64,000 nucleotides of DNA, from NCBI RefSeq assembly GCF_004000435.1, contig NZ_RBVZ01000002.1, positions 248,001-312,000 on the forward strand, given 5' to 3'. Numbering within the stretch: the first letter of the stretch is position 1; every line of letters starts with the position of its first letter. A model generated the notes under the pieces. That model was not told the DNA's origin. It saw only the letters and a list, made by a program, of their open reading frames with translations, and made no database searches. The translations under genes were made by a program, and so were the position numbers. This document shows positions 8,641-18,630 of the stretch, piece by piece. This DNA is from Alexandriicola marinus. GTDB lineage: Bacteria; Pseudomonadota; Alphaproteobacteria; Rhodobacterales; Rhodobacteraceae.

Positions 8641-11600
8641 TCAAACCTCTTCGACCTCGATCACGCCGTCCAGAGACCGCAGGGCACCCTTGATCTGCGG
8701 GGTCACGGGGAATTCTGCGCCGCAATCGATCTCGACCTCGCCCGGCATGTCGAGCGCCATGAGATTGATGTAGATCGGGCCGCGCCCGCCGCGTGTGCCA
8801 TCCTGAAGCGCCTTGTTGAGGATGGTCGCGACATGCTGCACGGCCTTCTCCTCCTCGACGAAGATACGAAGCCCCGTCTGGCCTGCATCCGCCACGACCG
8901 TGTCGATGGGCGCGACCGACCGGCCCAGCAGTTTCAGCTGGTCGGCCTCCATCGTGGCCTCGACGGTGATCACGACCTGCGACCCGGTCTCGAGATGTTC
9001 GCGCGCTGTCTCGAGCGTGTCGGAGAACATCGTCACCTCGTAGCTGCCGGTCGGGTCCGACAGCTGCACGAAGGCGAACCGGTTCCCCCGCGCGGATTTG
9101 CGTTCCTGCCGGCCGGCGACGGTTCCCGCCATCTTGGCGATGCAGGGCGATTTCCCGGCCTTCACCGTCACTTCGTCGAGGGTGAGAACCTGCTTGCGCT
9201 TGAGTGGCGCGAGGTAATCGTCGAGCGGATGGCCCGACAGGTAGAAGCCGATCGCCTTGAACTCTTCGGCCAGCCGCTCCGCCGGGAGCCAGTCCGGCAC
9301 GCCGGGCAGGCGCGGTTCGGGCAGGTCTTCGCCGGCCTCGCCAAACAGGCTGACCTGACTGGAACTCTTTTGTTCGTGGACGGCCGCCGAATAGGCGACC
9401 AGCGGATCGAGGCATTCCAGAACCCGCCGCCGGTTTGGATCGAGAACATCGAAGGCCCCGGCCCGTGCCAGCATCTCGAGCGGACGTTTGCCCACGCGTT
9501 TCAGATCGACCCTGCGGGCCAGATCGAACAGCGTGACAAAGGGCTTGTCGCCGCGCGCTTCGGTGATCAGGCGCATCGCCTCCACGCCCACGTTCTTGAG
9601 CGCGCCCAGCGCATAGACCAGCCGCCCCTGATCGACGGTGAACTGCGCCTCCGACCGGTTGACGCAGGGCGGGATGCATTCGATCGACAGCCCCTTGCGG
9701 GCCTCCTGGAAATAGATGGCCAGCTTGTCAGTCAGGTGGATGTCGCAATTCATGACGCCGGCCATGAATTCCACCGGGTGGTTCGCCTTGAGCCATGCAG
9801 TCTGATAGCTGACCACGGCATAGGCGGCGGCGTGCGATTTGTTGAAGCCGTAGTTGGCGAACTTGTCGAGAAGGTTCCACACCTCGGTCGCCTTCTTTTC
9901 GTCGACGCCATTCTCGGCGGCACCTTTCAGGAACTTTGGCTTTTCGGCGTCCATCGCCTCCTGGATCTTCTTGCCCATGGCGCGGCGCAGAAGGTCGGCG
10001 CCGCCAAGGCTGTAGCCGGCCATTTCCTGCGCGATCTGCATCACCTGTTCCTGATAGACGATGATGCCCTGCGTTTCGTCGAGGATGTGGTCGATGGAGG
10101 GATGCAACCGGTCGCGCTCTGACAGCCCGTTCTTCACCTCGCAATATTTCGGAATATTCTCCATCGGGCCGGGGCGATACAGCGCCACCAGCGCCACGAT
10201 ATCCTCGATGCAGGTCGGCTTCATCCGCTTGAGCGCATCCATCATGCCCGAGCTTTCCACCTGGAACACGGCGACGGTCTTGGCTGCGGAATACAGCGCG
10301 TAGGATTTCTCGTCATCGAGCGGGATCGCACCGATGTCGTCTTCCGTGCCCGGGGCCGGGTCATACAGACGCGTGCCGTCGGCCGCCTCGTGCAGATGCC
10401 GGCCCGACTTGCGGATCAGGTCGAGCGCATTCTGGATGACGGTAAGGGTCTTGAGGCCGAGGAAATCGAATTTGACGAGGCCCGCCTGTTCCACCCATTT
10501 CATGTTGAACTGCGTGGCCGGCATGTCGGAGCGCGGATCCTGATACAGCGGGACCAGCGCGTCCAGCGGTCGGTCGCCGATCACGACGCCTGCGGCATGG
10601 GTCGAGGCGTTGCGCAGCAGGCCTTCGATCTTTTCGGCATATTCGAAAAGCCGCGCGGCGGGGTTGCGACGGCCCTCGCGCCTGTCCTGCTCGGTCTCTC
10701 GAATTTCGTCGCGCAGGCGCGGCTCGTCCGCCAGCGCCTTGCCGATTGAGACCGGTTTCACGCCTTCGACCGGGATCATCTTGGACAGTCGGTCGACCTG
10801 CCCGTAGGGCATCTGCAGAACCCGACCCACATCCCGCACCGCGGCCTTTGACAAAAGCGCGCCGAAGGTGATGATCTGGCCCACCTTGTCGCGGCCGTAC
10901 TTTTCCTGAACATAACGGATCACCTCTTCGCGGCGATCCATGCAGAAGTCGATGTCGAAGTCGGGCATCGATACACGTTCGGGGTTCAGGAAACGCTCGA
11001 ACAGAAGGCTGTAGCGCAGCGGATCGAGGTCAGTGATCGTCAGCGCATAGGCCACGAGGCTGCCAGCACCGGAGCCACGGCCCGGCCCGACGGGAATGTC
11101 ATGATCCTTGGCCCATTTGATGAAATCGGCCACGATCAGGAAATAGCCCGGAAAGCCCATCCCTTCGATGATGCCAAGTTCGAATTCCAGCCGCTGTTCA
11201 TATTCCTCGACCGGGGCGGCGTGCGGGATCACGGCAAGCCGCGCGGCCAGCCCCTCCTTGGCCTGACGGCGCAGTTCGACAACCTCGTCATCGGCGAATT
11301 TCGGCAGAATCGGATCGCGCTTGTAGGCCCGGAAGGCGCAGCGCCGCGCGATTTCCACCGTGTTGTCCAGCGCCTCGGGCAGATCGGCAAAGAGCGTCGC
11401 CATCTCCTGCGGGGATTTGAGGTAGTGATGCGGCGTCAGCCGGCGTCGCGGCTCCTGCTGATCGACATAGGCACCATCAGCGATGCACATCAGCGCGTCA
11501 TGCGCCTCGAACAGGCTCGACTTGGGGAAATAGACGTTGTTCGTGGCCACCAGCGGCAGACCCATCTGGTAGGCCAGTTCCACGTGGCCCCGTTCGGTTG

Positions 11601-12168
11601 CCACATGCGGGCCGGGCCCGCCGTCATCGCCCGGAAAGCGCTGCAACTCGACATAAAGCCTGTCGCCGAACGCACCATGAAGCGTCTTGAGAAGCGCCTC
11701 GGCCTTGTCCATCTGGCCCGTCGCGATCAGCTGGCCAAGCGGGCCATCCGGCCCGCCGGTCAGGCAGATCAACCCGTCCTGATGGGCCACCAGCTCATCG
11801 AGCGTAATCTGCGCCAGTTCCCCGCCCGCATCGAGATAGGCGCAGGAATTCAGCTTCATCAGGTTCTCGTACCCCGCCTCGTTCTGCGCCAGCAGGACAA
11901 GATCGGCCGGCAGCGGCGGCCGTTTGCCCGGCTCGACCGGCAGATAGGCCATCGACATCTGGCACCCGATGATCGGCTGCACCCCGGCCTTGGCCGCGGT
12001 TTCAGAGAATTCCAGCGCGCAGAACATGTTGTTGGTGTCGGTGACCGCGACGGCGGGCATGTCCATGCCGGCGATCAGGCCGGGAAGCTTTTTGACCGGC
12101 ACCGCCCCTTCCAGAAGCGAATACTCGGTATGCAGGCGAAGATGGATGAATCGGGGGGTCTGGGTCAT
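8641..12168 (-). CDS. dnaE: DNA polymerase III alpha subunit
   Basis: The replicative polymerase subunit, 1175 residues from the chosen ATG. The N-terminal PHP domain opens with HLRLHTEYSLLEGA (9-22). The polymerase core shows GPGRGSGAG at 361-369 and the catalytic Asp pair in PDFDIDF (Asp403, Asp405). Helix-hairpin-helix and OB-fold regions follow. Three residues upstream is an in-frame GTG (12177); neither start has a clear ribosome-binding site, and I prefer the ATG. It is divergent from the ArsR gene and shares a 104-base intergenic region carrying two operator-like dyads. Confidence 0.95.
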   Translation of the reverse strand: MTQTPRFIHLRLHTEYSLLEGAVPVKKLPGLIAGMDMPAVAVTDTNNMFCALEFSETAAKAGVQPIIGCQMSMAYLPVEPGKRPPLPADLVLLAQNEAGYENLMKLNSCAYLDAGGELAQITLDELVAHQDGLICLTGGPDGPLGQLIATGQMDKAEALLKTLHGAFGDRLYVELQRFPGDDGGPGPHVATERGHVELAYQMGLPLVATNNVYFPKSSLFEAHDALMCIADGAYVDQQEPRRRLTPHHYLKSPQEMATLFADLPEALDNTVEIARRCAFRAYKRDPILPKFADDEVVELRRQAKEGLAARLAVIPHAAPVEEYEQRLEFELGIIEGMGFPGYFLIVADFIKWAKDHDIPVGPGRGSGAGSLVAYALTITDLDPLRYSLLFERFLNPERVSMPDFDIDFCMDRREEVIRYVQEKYGRDKVGQIITFGALLSKAAVRDVGRVLQMPYGQVDRLSKMIPVEGVKPVSIGKALADEPRLRDEIRETEQDRREGRRNPAARLFEYAEKIEGLLRNASTHAAGVVIGDRPLDALVPLYQDPRSDMPATQFNMKWVEQAGLVKFDFLGLKTLTVIQNALDLIRKSGRHLHEAADGTRLYDPAPGTEDDIGAIPLDDEKSYALYSAAKTVAVFQVESSGMMDALKRMKPTCIEDIVALVALYRPGPMENIPKYCEVKNGLSERDRLHPSIDHILDETQGIIVYQEQVMQIAQEMAGYSLGGADLLRRAMGKKIQEAMDAEKPKFLKGAAENGVDEKKATEVWNLLDKFANYGFNKSHAAAYAVVSYQTAWLKANHPVEFMAGVMNCDIHLTDKLAIYFQEARKGLSIECIPPCVNRSEAQFTVDQGRLVYALGALKNVGVEAMRLITEARGDKPFVTLFDLARRVDLKRVGKRPLEMLARAGAFDVLDPNRRRVLECLDPLVAYSAAVHEQKSSSQVSLFGEAGEDLPEPRLPGVPDWLPAERLAEEFKAIGFYLSGHPLDDYLAPLKRKQVLTLDEVTVKAGKSPCIAKMAGTVAGRQERKSARGNRFAFVQLSDPTGSYEVTMFSDTLETAREHLETGSQVVITVEATMEADQLKLLGRSVAPIDTVVADAGQTGLRIFVEEEKAVQHVATILNKALQDGTRGGRGPIYINLMALDMPGEVEIDCGAEFPVTPQIKGALRSLDGVIEVEEV

Positions 12169-12216
12169 GGAAGGCACACTATCTTGTGGGTCGAGCCGGG
12201 GGAAAGCAGGAATTGG

Positions 12217-12280
12217 TTAGCTATTCATCTAACTATCTTGACGGATGACATCAGGCCAAATTACTTAGCCTTATGACTAA
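12217..12280. promoter_or_regulatory. Twin TTAG-N8-CTAAC dyads, putative ArsR operator
   Basis: Two copies of the inverted repeat TTAG-N8-CTAA lie at 12217-12232 and 12265-12280, centre to centre 48 bases. Both extend to CTAAC on the right. The second covers the ATG of the ArsR gene (12273). They lie in unusually AT-rich sequence between dnaE and the regulator, which fits autoregulation by the downstream ArsR-type repressor. The repeats are seen directly; the binding protein is inferred. Confidence 0.55.
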
Positions 12281-12602
12281 CCATCTGGACAGTTTCTTCG
12301 CCGCCCTTTCTGACCCGACCCGACGCGCCGTGATCGAACGGCTGATCGACGGCCCGGCCAGCGTGTCGGACCTGCACGAACCGCATGACATCGCCCTGCC
12401 CACCTTTCTCCGACACATCAGGGTTCTGGAAGAGGCCGGTCTTGTCAGCAGCCATAAGAAGGGGCGCATCCGCACCGTTCACATCGAGGCCGCTCCTCTG
12501 CGCGCGGCCGAAACATGGCTCGCCCGGCAGCGCCGCATCTGGGAAGGCCGGCTGGACCGGATGGATGCGCTGGCCGAACGGCTGGACCGGGAAACAAGCT
12601 AA
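12273..12602 (+). CDS. ArsR-type winged-helix transcriptional regulator
   Basis: A 109-residue single-domain regulator. It opens with FFAALSDPTRRAVIERLIDG, the usual ArsR beginning. The recognition-helix region is IALPTFLRHIRVLEEAGLVSS, and the wing follows (KKGRIRTVHI). It lacks the metal-binding ELCVCDL-type motif, so it is not an obvious metal sensor. It belongs to the class of ArsR proteins paired with an AHSA1/SRPBCC protein, as here, where that gene follows after 46 bases. Two dyads at 12217-12280 suggest self-repression. Confidence 0.9.
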   Translation: MTNHLDSFFAALSDPTRRAVIERLIDGPASVSDLHEPHDIALPTFLRHIRVLEEAGLVSSHKKGRIRTVHIEAAPLRAAETWLARQRRIWEGRLDRMDALAERLDRETS

Positions 12603-12648
12603 CGCCTCGACAACGAAAACCGCCGCCCGGCCAATAAAGGAATGCACC

Positions 12649-13128
12649 ATGTCAGACGGATCGACCCTCACGCTCGAACGCAGCCTTGCTGCGTCGCCCG
12701 CCAATGTCTGGCGGTGCCTGACAGACCCCGACCTGATCCGCCAATGGTTCGCCCCGAAGCCCGTGGAAACGACCGAGGTCGAACTCGACCTGCGCCCGGG
12801 CGGCATCTTCCGCACGGTGATGGAGGTGCCCGGGCATGGCACCATTGCGGGCGATCCCGGCAGTATCCTGCTGGTCGAGGAAGGACGGCGGCTGGTCTGG
12901 ACCAGCGCGCTTGGCCCGGGATTTCACCCCAATGCCTTTGACGACGACCCGATGTCCTTTGCGTTCACGGCCGAGATTACGCTTTCGGCCGAGGGGACCG
13001 GTTGCCGCTATGTGGCGCGGGCCATGCACGCCACGACCGAGACCAGCGACGCGCACGAAAAGATGGGCTTCTCGACAGGCTGGGGGACAGCGGCCGAGCA
13101 GCTTGGCGCGCTTGCCGCGACCATCTGA
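12649..13128 (+). CDS. SRPBCC (AHSA1-like) domain protein
   Basis: A 159-residue START/SRPBCC-fold protein of the activator-of-Hsp90-ATPase-1-like type. Recognisable features are ASPANVWRCLTDPDLIRQWF at the N-terminus, the LDLRPGGIFR strand and the C-terminal GWGTAAEQLGAL helix. These proteins form a hydrophobic pocket that may bind a small ligand, but no ligand can be read from sequence. AAAGGA before the ATG at 12649 supports the start. Probably co-transcribed with the ArsR gene. Confidence 0.88.
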   Translation: MSDGSTLTLERSLAASPANVWRCLTDPDLIRQWFAPKPVETTEVELDLRPGGIFRTVMEVPGHGTIAGDPGSILLVEEGRRLVWTSALGPGFHPNAFDDDPMSFAFTAEITLSAEGTGCRYVARAMHATTETSDAHEKMGFSTGWGTAAEQLGALAATI

Positions 13129-13267
13129 ACCGGGCGGGCACTCGGGGCTTGCCAAGTGGCACGTGACTGCGCTTACATGACGTTCGATCAAAGGGGCGCG
13201 CTGTCTACGCCGCATCGACCGCGCGCAAGACCCCGGTATGACTGGTAAGGCGGCGGGTCTGACACGC

Positions 13268-14647
13268 ATGGCTGTACGGTTTCTTCTGAACGGAGAATCC
13301 ATGGAGGCCGTTGCGCCTCCGACGAGAACACTCCTCGATTTTCTGCGCGACGAACGGGGCCTGACGGGCACCAAGGAAGGCTGCAACGAAGGCGATTGCG
13401 GCGCCTGCACCGTCATGGTCACCGACGAGCAAGGCAGCCGGGCCCTGAACGCCTGTATCCTGTTTCTGCCACAGCTCGAGGGCAAGGCCGTGCGCACGGT
13501 CGAGGGCATCGCGGGGCCGAATGGCACCCTGCACCCGGTGCAGGAGGCGATGATCGCCCGGCACGGAAGCCAGTGCGGCTTCTGCACGCCGGGGTTCATC
13601 ATGTCGATGGCCGTGGCCCATCTGAACGGCGAGACGGATTTCGACGACAGGCTGGCCGGCAACCTGTGCCGCTGCACGGGCTATGCGCCGATCATTCGCG
13701 CCGCCGAAGATGCGGCCGAGGCCCCGGTCCCCGAATGGATGACAGCCGATGCGGGCGCGATCGCAACTGCGCCCGATATCGCGGGGATCGAGGGTGCGGC
13801 GCGGCCCCGAACCTCGGACGAGCTGGCAGAATGGTATCTGGACCATCCCGATGGCACATTGATTGCGGGGGCCACCGATGTGGGCCTTTGGGTGACAAAG
13901 GATTTCCGTGATCTGGGCGACGTGGCCTTCATCTCGGGCTGCCACGATATGCAGGGCATCTGCGAAGAGGGCGACCGCCTGATCATCGGGGCGACAACCA
14001 CGATGTCGGCCCTGTGGGACCGGCTGGCCGAGCCCTTCCCCTCATACGCCGAATTGATCCGGCGCTATGGCTCGGTTCAGGTGCGAAACGCGGCCACGAT
14101 CGGCGGCAGCATCGCGAACGGCTCCCCCATCGGGGACAATGCGCCAGCGCTGATCGCGCTTGGCGCGACGCTGCGCCTGCGGTGCGGTGACGAACGGCGC
14201 GAGATCGCGCTGGAAGATTTCTTCATCGAGTATGGCAAACAGGATCGCGCGCCGGGTGAATTCGTCGAAGCGATCACCATCCCGTCGCAGGCGCCTGCCT
14301 TGCGCTGCTACAAGATATCCAAGCGGTTCGATCAGGACATCACCGCCGTTCTGGGCTGTTTCAACCTCACGATCGAAGGTGGCATCGTGCGCGAGGCGCG
14401 GATCGCCTTCGGCGGCATGGCGGGGATCCCGAAACGTGCCCGCGCGGTCGAGGCCGCGATCACGGGCAAGCCGCTGGACGCCCCGGTTCTGGCGAACGCG
14501 CAGGCCGCCATGGCGGAGGATTTCACACCGCTGTCGGATATGCGGGCCTCGGCGGACTACAGGCTCGCGGCCGCCCGCAATCTCCTGGCCCGCCATGTGG
14601 CCGAGATGCGCGGCGAAGACGTGAACGTGCTGGAGGTCCGGGCATGA
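13268..14647 (+). CDS. xdhA: Xanthine dehydrogenase small subunit (FeS/FAD)
   Basis: Electron-transfer subunit of xanthine dehydrogenase, which oxidises hypoxanthine to xanthine and urate in the cytoplasm. It has 459 residues from the ATG at 13268; an in-frame ATG ten codons upstream looks non-coding. The first [2Fe-2S] cluster is held by Cys39, Cys44, Cys47 and Cys63. The second uses the QCGFCTPGF and NLCRCTGY motifs. A FAD-binding domain follows ([10 protein letters not shown]) with a C-terminal CODH-type domain. The stop overlaps xdhB as ATGA, so synthesis of the subunits is coupled. Confidence 0.95.
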   Translation: MAVRFLLNGESMEAVAPPTRTLLDFLRDERGLTGTKEGCNEGDCGACTVMVTDEQGSRALNACILFLPQLEGKAVRTVEGIAGPNGTLHPVQEAMIARHGSQCGFCTPGFIMSMAVAHLNGETDFDDRLAGNLCRCTGYAPIIRAAEDAAEAPVPEWMTADAGAIATAPDIAGIEGAARPRTSDELAEWYLDHPDGTLIAGATDVGLWVTKDFRDLGDVAFISGCHDMQGICEEGDRLIIGATTTMSALWDRLAEPFPSYAELIRRYGSVQVRNAATIGGSIANGSPIGDNAPALIALGATLRLRCGDERREIALEDFFIEYGKQDRAPGEFVEAITIPSQAPALRCYKISKRFDQDITAVLGCFNLTIEGGIVREARIAFGGMAGIPKRARAVEAAITGKPLDAPVLANAQAAMAEDFTPLSDMRASADYRLAAARNLLARHVAEMRGEDVNVLEVRA

Positions 14648-17007
14648 GCGTCGCGCGCCCCCTGCCCCACGATGCGGCCCCGCTTCATGTGACGGGTGCG
14701 GCCCGCTACGTCGACGACATCCCGACACCTGCGGGCACGCTGCATCTGGCCTTTGGCACTTCTGCCGTCGCCGCAGGCCGGATCCTGTCGATGGATCTGG
14801 ACGCGGTCCGCCACGCGCCCGGGGTCGTGGCCGTGCTGACCCATGCCGATCTGCCCCGGGATTGCGACGTCTCTCCCGCCGCGCATGACGAACCGCTTCT
14901 GGCCGATGGCGTGGTGCATTACGTCGGGCAGGCGGTCTTTCTGGTCATCGCCGAAAGCCATCTTGCCGCCCGTCACGCCGCGCGGCTGGGCCGGGTCGAG
15001 ATCGAAGCCGGCACCCCGATCCTGACCATTGACGAGGCGCTCGAGGCGGGCAGCCATTTCGAGGGTGGCCCGATCACATGGAGCCGGGGCGATACGGAGG
15101 CGGCCCTTGCCGGCGCACCGCGCCGGATTTCCGGCGTGATGGAGATCGGCGGGCAGGAGCATTTCTACCTCGAGGGGCAAGCGGCGCTGGCCTTTCCGCA
15201 GGAAGGCGGCGACATGGTCGTCCATTCCTCATCGCAACATCCGACCGAGATCCAGCACAAGGTGGCCCATGCGCTTGGCATCCCGATGCACGGGGTCCGG
15301 GTCGAGGTGCGCCGCATGGGCGGCGGGTTCGGCGGCAAGGAAAGCCAGGGCAACGCGCTGGCCGTGGCCTGCGCCGTGGCCGCCCGCCTGACGGGGCGGG
15401 CCTGCAAGATGCGCTATGATCGCGATGACGACATGGTCATTACCGGCAAGCGCCACGATTTCCGCATCGCCTATGACGTGGGTTTTGATGACGAAGGGCA
15501 GATCCTCGGGATCGAGTTCACCCAATATGCGCGCTGCGGCTGGTCGCAGGATCTGTCGCTTCCGGTGGCGGACCGCGCGATGCTGCATTCCGACAATGCC
15601 TATCGCATCCCCGCCATGCGAATCGCGTCGCACCGGCTCAAGACAAATACCCAATCGGCAACCGCGTTCCGGGGCTTTGGCGGGCCGCAGGGCATGCTGG
15701 GGATCGAGAGGGTGATGGATCACCTCGCCCATGAGACCGGTCTTGACGGGGCCGAAATCCGGCGCCGCAATTTCTATGCCGAGGCCGAGGCTGAGACCAA
15801 GGTGGGGACGGGGCCCGGTCATGGCCACAAGTTCGGCGCCGCGCATTCGCCCAAGGCGCGCTATTCGGAGCGGGAGAACATCACGCATTACGGGATGGAG
15901 GTCACCGACTTCATCCTCGGCGGGCTGACCGATCAGCTTCTTGCCTCGTCGGATTATGCCGTGCGGCGCGCGGCTGTGGAGGACTGGAACGCGCACAACT
16001 CGATCCTAAAGCGCGGGATCGCCTATGCGCCGGTAAAATTCGGGATCTCGTTCACGCTGACCCATCTCAATCAGGCCGGCGCATTGGTGCATGTCTATCA
16101 GGACGGGTCGATCCACCTCAACCATGGCGGCACCGAGATGGGACAGGGCCTGTTCCAAAAGGTGGCGCAGGTCGCGGCAAGCCGGTTCGGCGTCGATCCG
16201 GCGTTGGTCAGGATTACTGCGACGGATACCGGCAAGGTGCCCAATACATCGGCCACGGCGGCGTCTTCGGGATCGGATCTCAACGGTATGGCCGCCAAGG
16301 CGGCCTGCGACACGATCCGCGACAGGATGGCGGAGTGCCTTGCGGAGTTACACCAAGCCAGGGTGGAAGAGGTCGTCTTCGCCAATGGCGAGGTCAGGAT
16401 CGGGACCACCACCCTGCCCTTCGCCGAGGCCGTGCAGCTGTGCTATTTCAACCGGGTGAGCCTTTCGGCGACCGGGTTCTACAAGACCCCCGATATCTCG
16501 TGGAATCGGGTCGCGGGACGCGGACGGCCCTTCTTCTACTTCGCCTATGGCGCGGCGGTGACCGAGGTGGTGATCGACACGCTGACAGGCGAAAACCGCA
16601 TCCTTCGCGCCGATATCGTGCATGATGCCGGCGCCTCGCTGAACCCCGCGCTCGATATCGGGCAGGTCGAGGGCGCCTATGTTCAGGGCGCGGGCTGGCT
16701 GACCACAGAAGAGCTTGTCTGGGACGACGCAGGACGGCTCAGGACCCATGCCCCCTCGACCTACAAGATACCCGCCTGTTCCGACCGGCCCGATATCTTC
16801 AACGTGGCGCTCTGGGACGGCCCCAACCGGGCCGAGACGATCTATCGCTCCAAGGCCGTGGGGGAGCCGCCCTTGATGCTGGGCATTTCGGCTTTTCTTG
16901 CCTTGTCGGATGCCTGCGCGGCCTGCGGGTCGGGCTATCCCGACCTCGACGCACCCGCCACTCCCGAGCGGGTGCTGGCGGCCGTGACACGGGCACGACA
17001 GGCCTGA
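14644..17007 (+). CDS. xdhB: Xanthine dehydrogenase large (molybdopterin) subunit
   Basis: Catalytic subunit, 787 residues, binding the molybdenum cofactor. GGGFGGKE gives Glu233. Arg311 lies 78 residues further, the same spacing as the substrate-binding Glu/Arg pair of known [12 protein letters not shown] (342-350) contacts the cofactor, and GEPP near the C-terminus gives the catalytic Glu741. The complete residue set argues for a real xanthine dehydrogenase, not another family member. It overlaps xdhA (ATGA) and xdhC (TGATG). Confidence 0.95.
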   Translation: MSVARPLPHDAAPLHVTGAARYVDDIPTPAGTLHLAFGTSAVAAGRILSMDLDAVRHAPGVVAVLTHADLPRDCDVSPAAHDEPLLADGVVHYVGQAVFLVIAESHLAARHAARLGRVEIEAGTPILTIDEALEAGSHFEGGPITWSRGDTEAALAGAPRRISGVMEIGGQEHFYLEGQAALAFPQEGGDMVVHSSSQHPTEIQHKVAHALGIPMHGVRVEVRRMGGGFGGKESQGNALAVACAVAARLTGRACKMRYDRDDDMVITGKRHDFRIAYDVGFDDEGQILGIEFTQYARCGWSQDLSLPVADRAMLHSDNAYRIPAMRIASHRLKTNTQSATAFRGFGGPQGMLGIERVMDHLAHETGLDGAEIRRRNFYAEAEAETKVGTGPGHGHKFGAAHSPKARYSERENITHYGMEVTDFILGGLTDQLLASSDYAVRRAAVEDWNAHNSILKRGIAYAPVKFGISFTLTHLNQAGALVHVYQDGSIHLNHGGTEMGQGLFQKVAQVAASRFGVDPALVRITATDTGKVPNTSATAASSGSDLNGMAAKAACDTIRDRMAECLAELHQARVEEVVFANGEVRIGTTTLPFAEAVQLCYFNRVSLSATGFYKTPDISWNRVAGRGRPFFYFAYGAAVTEVVIDTLTGENRILRADIVHDAGASLNPALDIGQVEGAYVQGAGWLTTEELVWDDAGRLRTHAPSTYKIPACSDRPDIFNVALWDGPNRAETIYRSKAVGEPPLMLGISAFLALSDACAACGSGYPDLDAPATPERVLAAVTRARQA

Positions 17008-17765
17008 TGCCAGAGCGCGGCATCAGGATCACCGTTCTGCGGACCGCCGGGTCCATCCCGCGCGAGGCGGGCACCTCGATGCTTGTGCAGCCCGATGCCA
17101 TCCGCGGCACGATCGGCGGCGGCGCACTGGAATGGGAGGCGATGGCCATCGCGCGTGCGATGCTGGACGACGGGCGCGAAAGGGACGAGCGAACGTTTCC
17201 CCTTGGTCCGTCTCTGGGCCAGTGCTGCGGTGGGTCTGTCACGCTGGGCTTTGAACGGGCCGATGTGCTTGAGCGGGAGCCGGGGGTGCCTTTGTGGATC
17301 TGGGGCGCGGGCCATGTCGGCCGGGCATTGGTCGGGGTTCTGTCGCCGTTGCCGGACTGGTCGATCACGTGGATCGACACTGCACCCGACCGCTTTCCCG
17401 ATGACATCCCCGCCAACGTGGATGTTCTTCCAGCGACAGAACCCGCGCGCCTTGTGCCCCATGCGCCCCGCGACGCGAACCACCTGATCCTGACTTACAG
17501 CCACGAGCTGGACCTTGAACTGTGCCACGCCCTCCTGCGGCATAGCTTTGCCTCCGCGGGCCTGATCGGATCGGCCACCAAATGGGCCCGGTTCCGGTCC
17601 CGCCTCGCGGGCCTTGGCCACGACCCCGCCCGGATCGCGCGCATCACCTGCCCGATCGGCGATCCGGCCCTTGGAAAGCATCCCCAGGCGATTGCGGTCG
17701 GCGTGGCGGCTGATCTGCTCCGCCACAGGGCAACACGGTATGCGGGTCGGGCCATGGCCGGTTGA
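17007..17765 (+). CDS. xdhC: XdhC-type Moco insertion factor, shortened N-terminus
   Basis: XdhC binds the molybdenum cofactor, promotes its sulfuration and hands it to XdhB. The 252-residue protein shows SIPREAGTSM, TIGGGALEWEA and GQCCGGSV in the first domain, then a Rossmann-like domain beginning LWIWGAGHVGRAL. The family usually has 15-20 residues before the strand that here begins almost at Met1 (RGIRITVL). The N-terminus is therefore short, perhaps because the start is fixed by the TGATG overlap with xdhB. Probably still functional. Confidence 0.9.
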   Translation: MPERGIRITVLRTAGSIPREAGTSMLVQPDAIRGTIGGGALEWEAMAIARAMLDDGRERDERTFPLGPSLGQCCGGSVTLGFERADVLEREPGVPLWIWGAGHVGRALVGVLSPLPDWSITWIDTAPDRFPDDIPANVDVLPATEPARLVPHAPRDANHLILTYSHELDLELCHALLRHSFASAGLIGSATKWARFRSRLAGLGHDPARIARITCPIGDPALGKHPQAIAVGVAADLLRHRATRYAGRAMAG

Positions 17766-17798
17766 GCGGCGCTCCACCGCACCCGACAATCCCTTGAT

Positions 17799-17817
17799 CC
17801 ACCCGGTCACGGGGTGG
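17799..17817. terminator. Hairpin downstream of xdhC
   Basis: CCACCC (17799-17804) pairs with GGGTGG (17812-17817) around a 7-base loop, 34 bases after the xdhC stop. No T-run follows, so it is a weak terminator candidate. The remaining sequence up to the lipoprotein gene at 17965 is AT-richer but shows no site I can name. Confidence 0.35.
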
Positions 17818-17964
17818 GCTATTCCATACCTCCGATGCACTTGTGAGGATACGTGGATAACGCTAACGTGATGGAACAGAAAGTTTTTTCACGTCTCTCC
17901 GTTTCCTGCAGCCACACGCCTCAGGTTCTATCCGGGGCGATGTGAGTATTGATCGGACCCCCAA

Positions 17965-18579
17965 ATGATACTCGAATTACCCGTCAACGCGGCCCGCGCC
18001 GCGACCCGTCGCTTTGTCCCTCTCATTCTGGCAAGCGCGCTCGCTCTGTCGGCCTGCGTACCGATTCCCTACGCATCCGGCACCAAATACATGCCTCTGG
18101 CCGAGGACATCACGGTGCCCAATGGCGATTCTGGCGGCTGCGGTTTTGGAGCGGATTGGTCTACCGATGGCTATCGCGAATTCGGCCCAGTCAGGGTGTC
18201 GGTTGGCATCGAACAACCTTCCGAAGATGAGCCGGGGGCTGGAACCACGCTGGTCATCCAAACCACCGAACGATCCCGGACGGGTGAATTCCAGACTGTC
18301 TCGGTCAATACCGCGCTAGTCAGACTGGAGGAAAACGGTCGTTCCTATCCTGCCAGGTTCGTCGATCCTGAAGTTCGACCCAATTACTCAAGCGACCGTT
18401 TCAGGCAACAGGTGTATCGTTCCGAATTTCCGCGGGGCACGGGTATCGCGGCAAACGTCCGGCTCGTTTTTGGCGAGGGCGCAGTCACGATCAACGGAAG
18501 ACCGGTGGAATATCCTCCGGTCCGGTTCAAACGCCGGGAAACCGTGTCGGTCTACCTGTTTCCCTGTCTCCCGACCTGA
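17965..18579 (+). CDS. Hypothetical lipoprotein
   Basis: A 204-residue secreted protein with a long type II signal peptide and lipobox LSAC (Cys31). The mature part begins VPIPYASGTKYMPLAED. It has a beta-rich look with charged turns and a Cys near each end (GGCGFG and FPCLP). No family or catalytic motif is recognised. Codon choice is a little less GC-rich than the neighbours, so recent acquisition is possible but unproven. The gene stands alone, facing the SGNH hydrolase gene. Confidence 0.7.
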   Translation: MILELPVNAARAATRRFVPLILASALALSACVPIPYASGTKYMPLAEDITVPNGDSGGCGFGADWSTDGYREFGPVRVSVGIEQPSEDEPGAGTTLVIQTTERSRTGEFQTVSVNTALVRLEENGRSYPARFVDPEVRPNYSSDRFRQQVYRSEFPRGTGIAANVRLVFGEGAVTINGRPVEYPPVRFKRRETVSVYLFPCLPT

Positions 18580-18587
18580 CCAAGGTG

Positions 18588-18619
18588 CCGCCCGCGTCCC
18601 TGATCGGGGATGCGGGCGG
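18588..18619. terminator. Strong bidirectional hairpin
   Basis: CCGCCCGCGTCCC (18588-18600) pairs with GGGATGCGGGCGG (18607-18619) through one G-T wobble, giving a 13-base stem with a 6-base loop. It lies between the two convergent genes and probably ends both transcripts. There is no poly-T on either side. Confidence 0.65.
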
Positions 18620-18630
18620 TCCATGACCGG

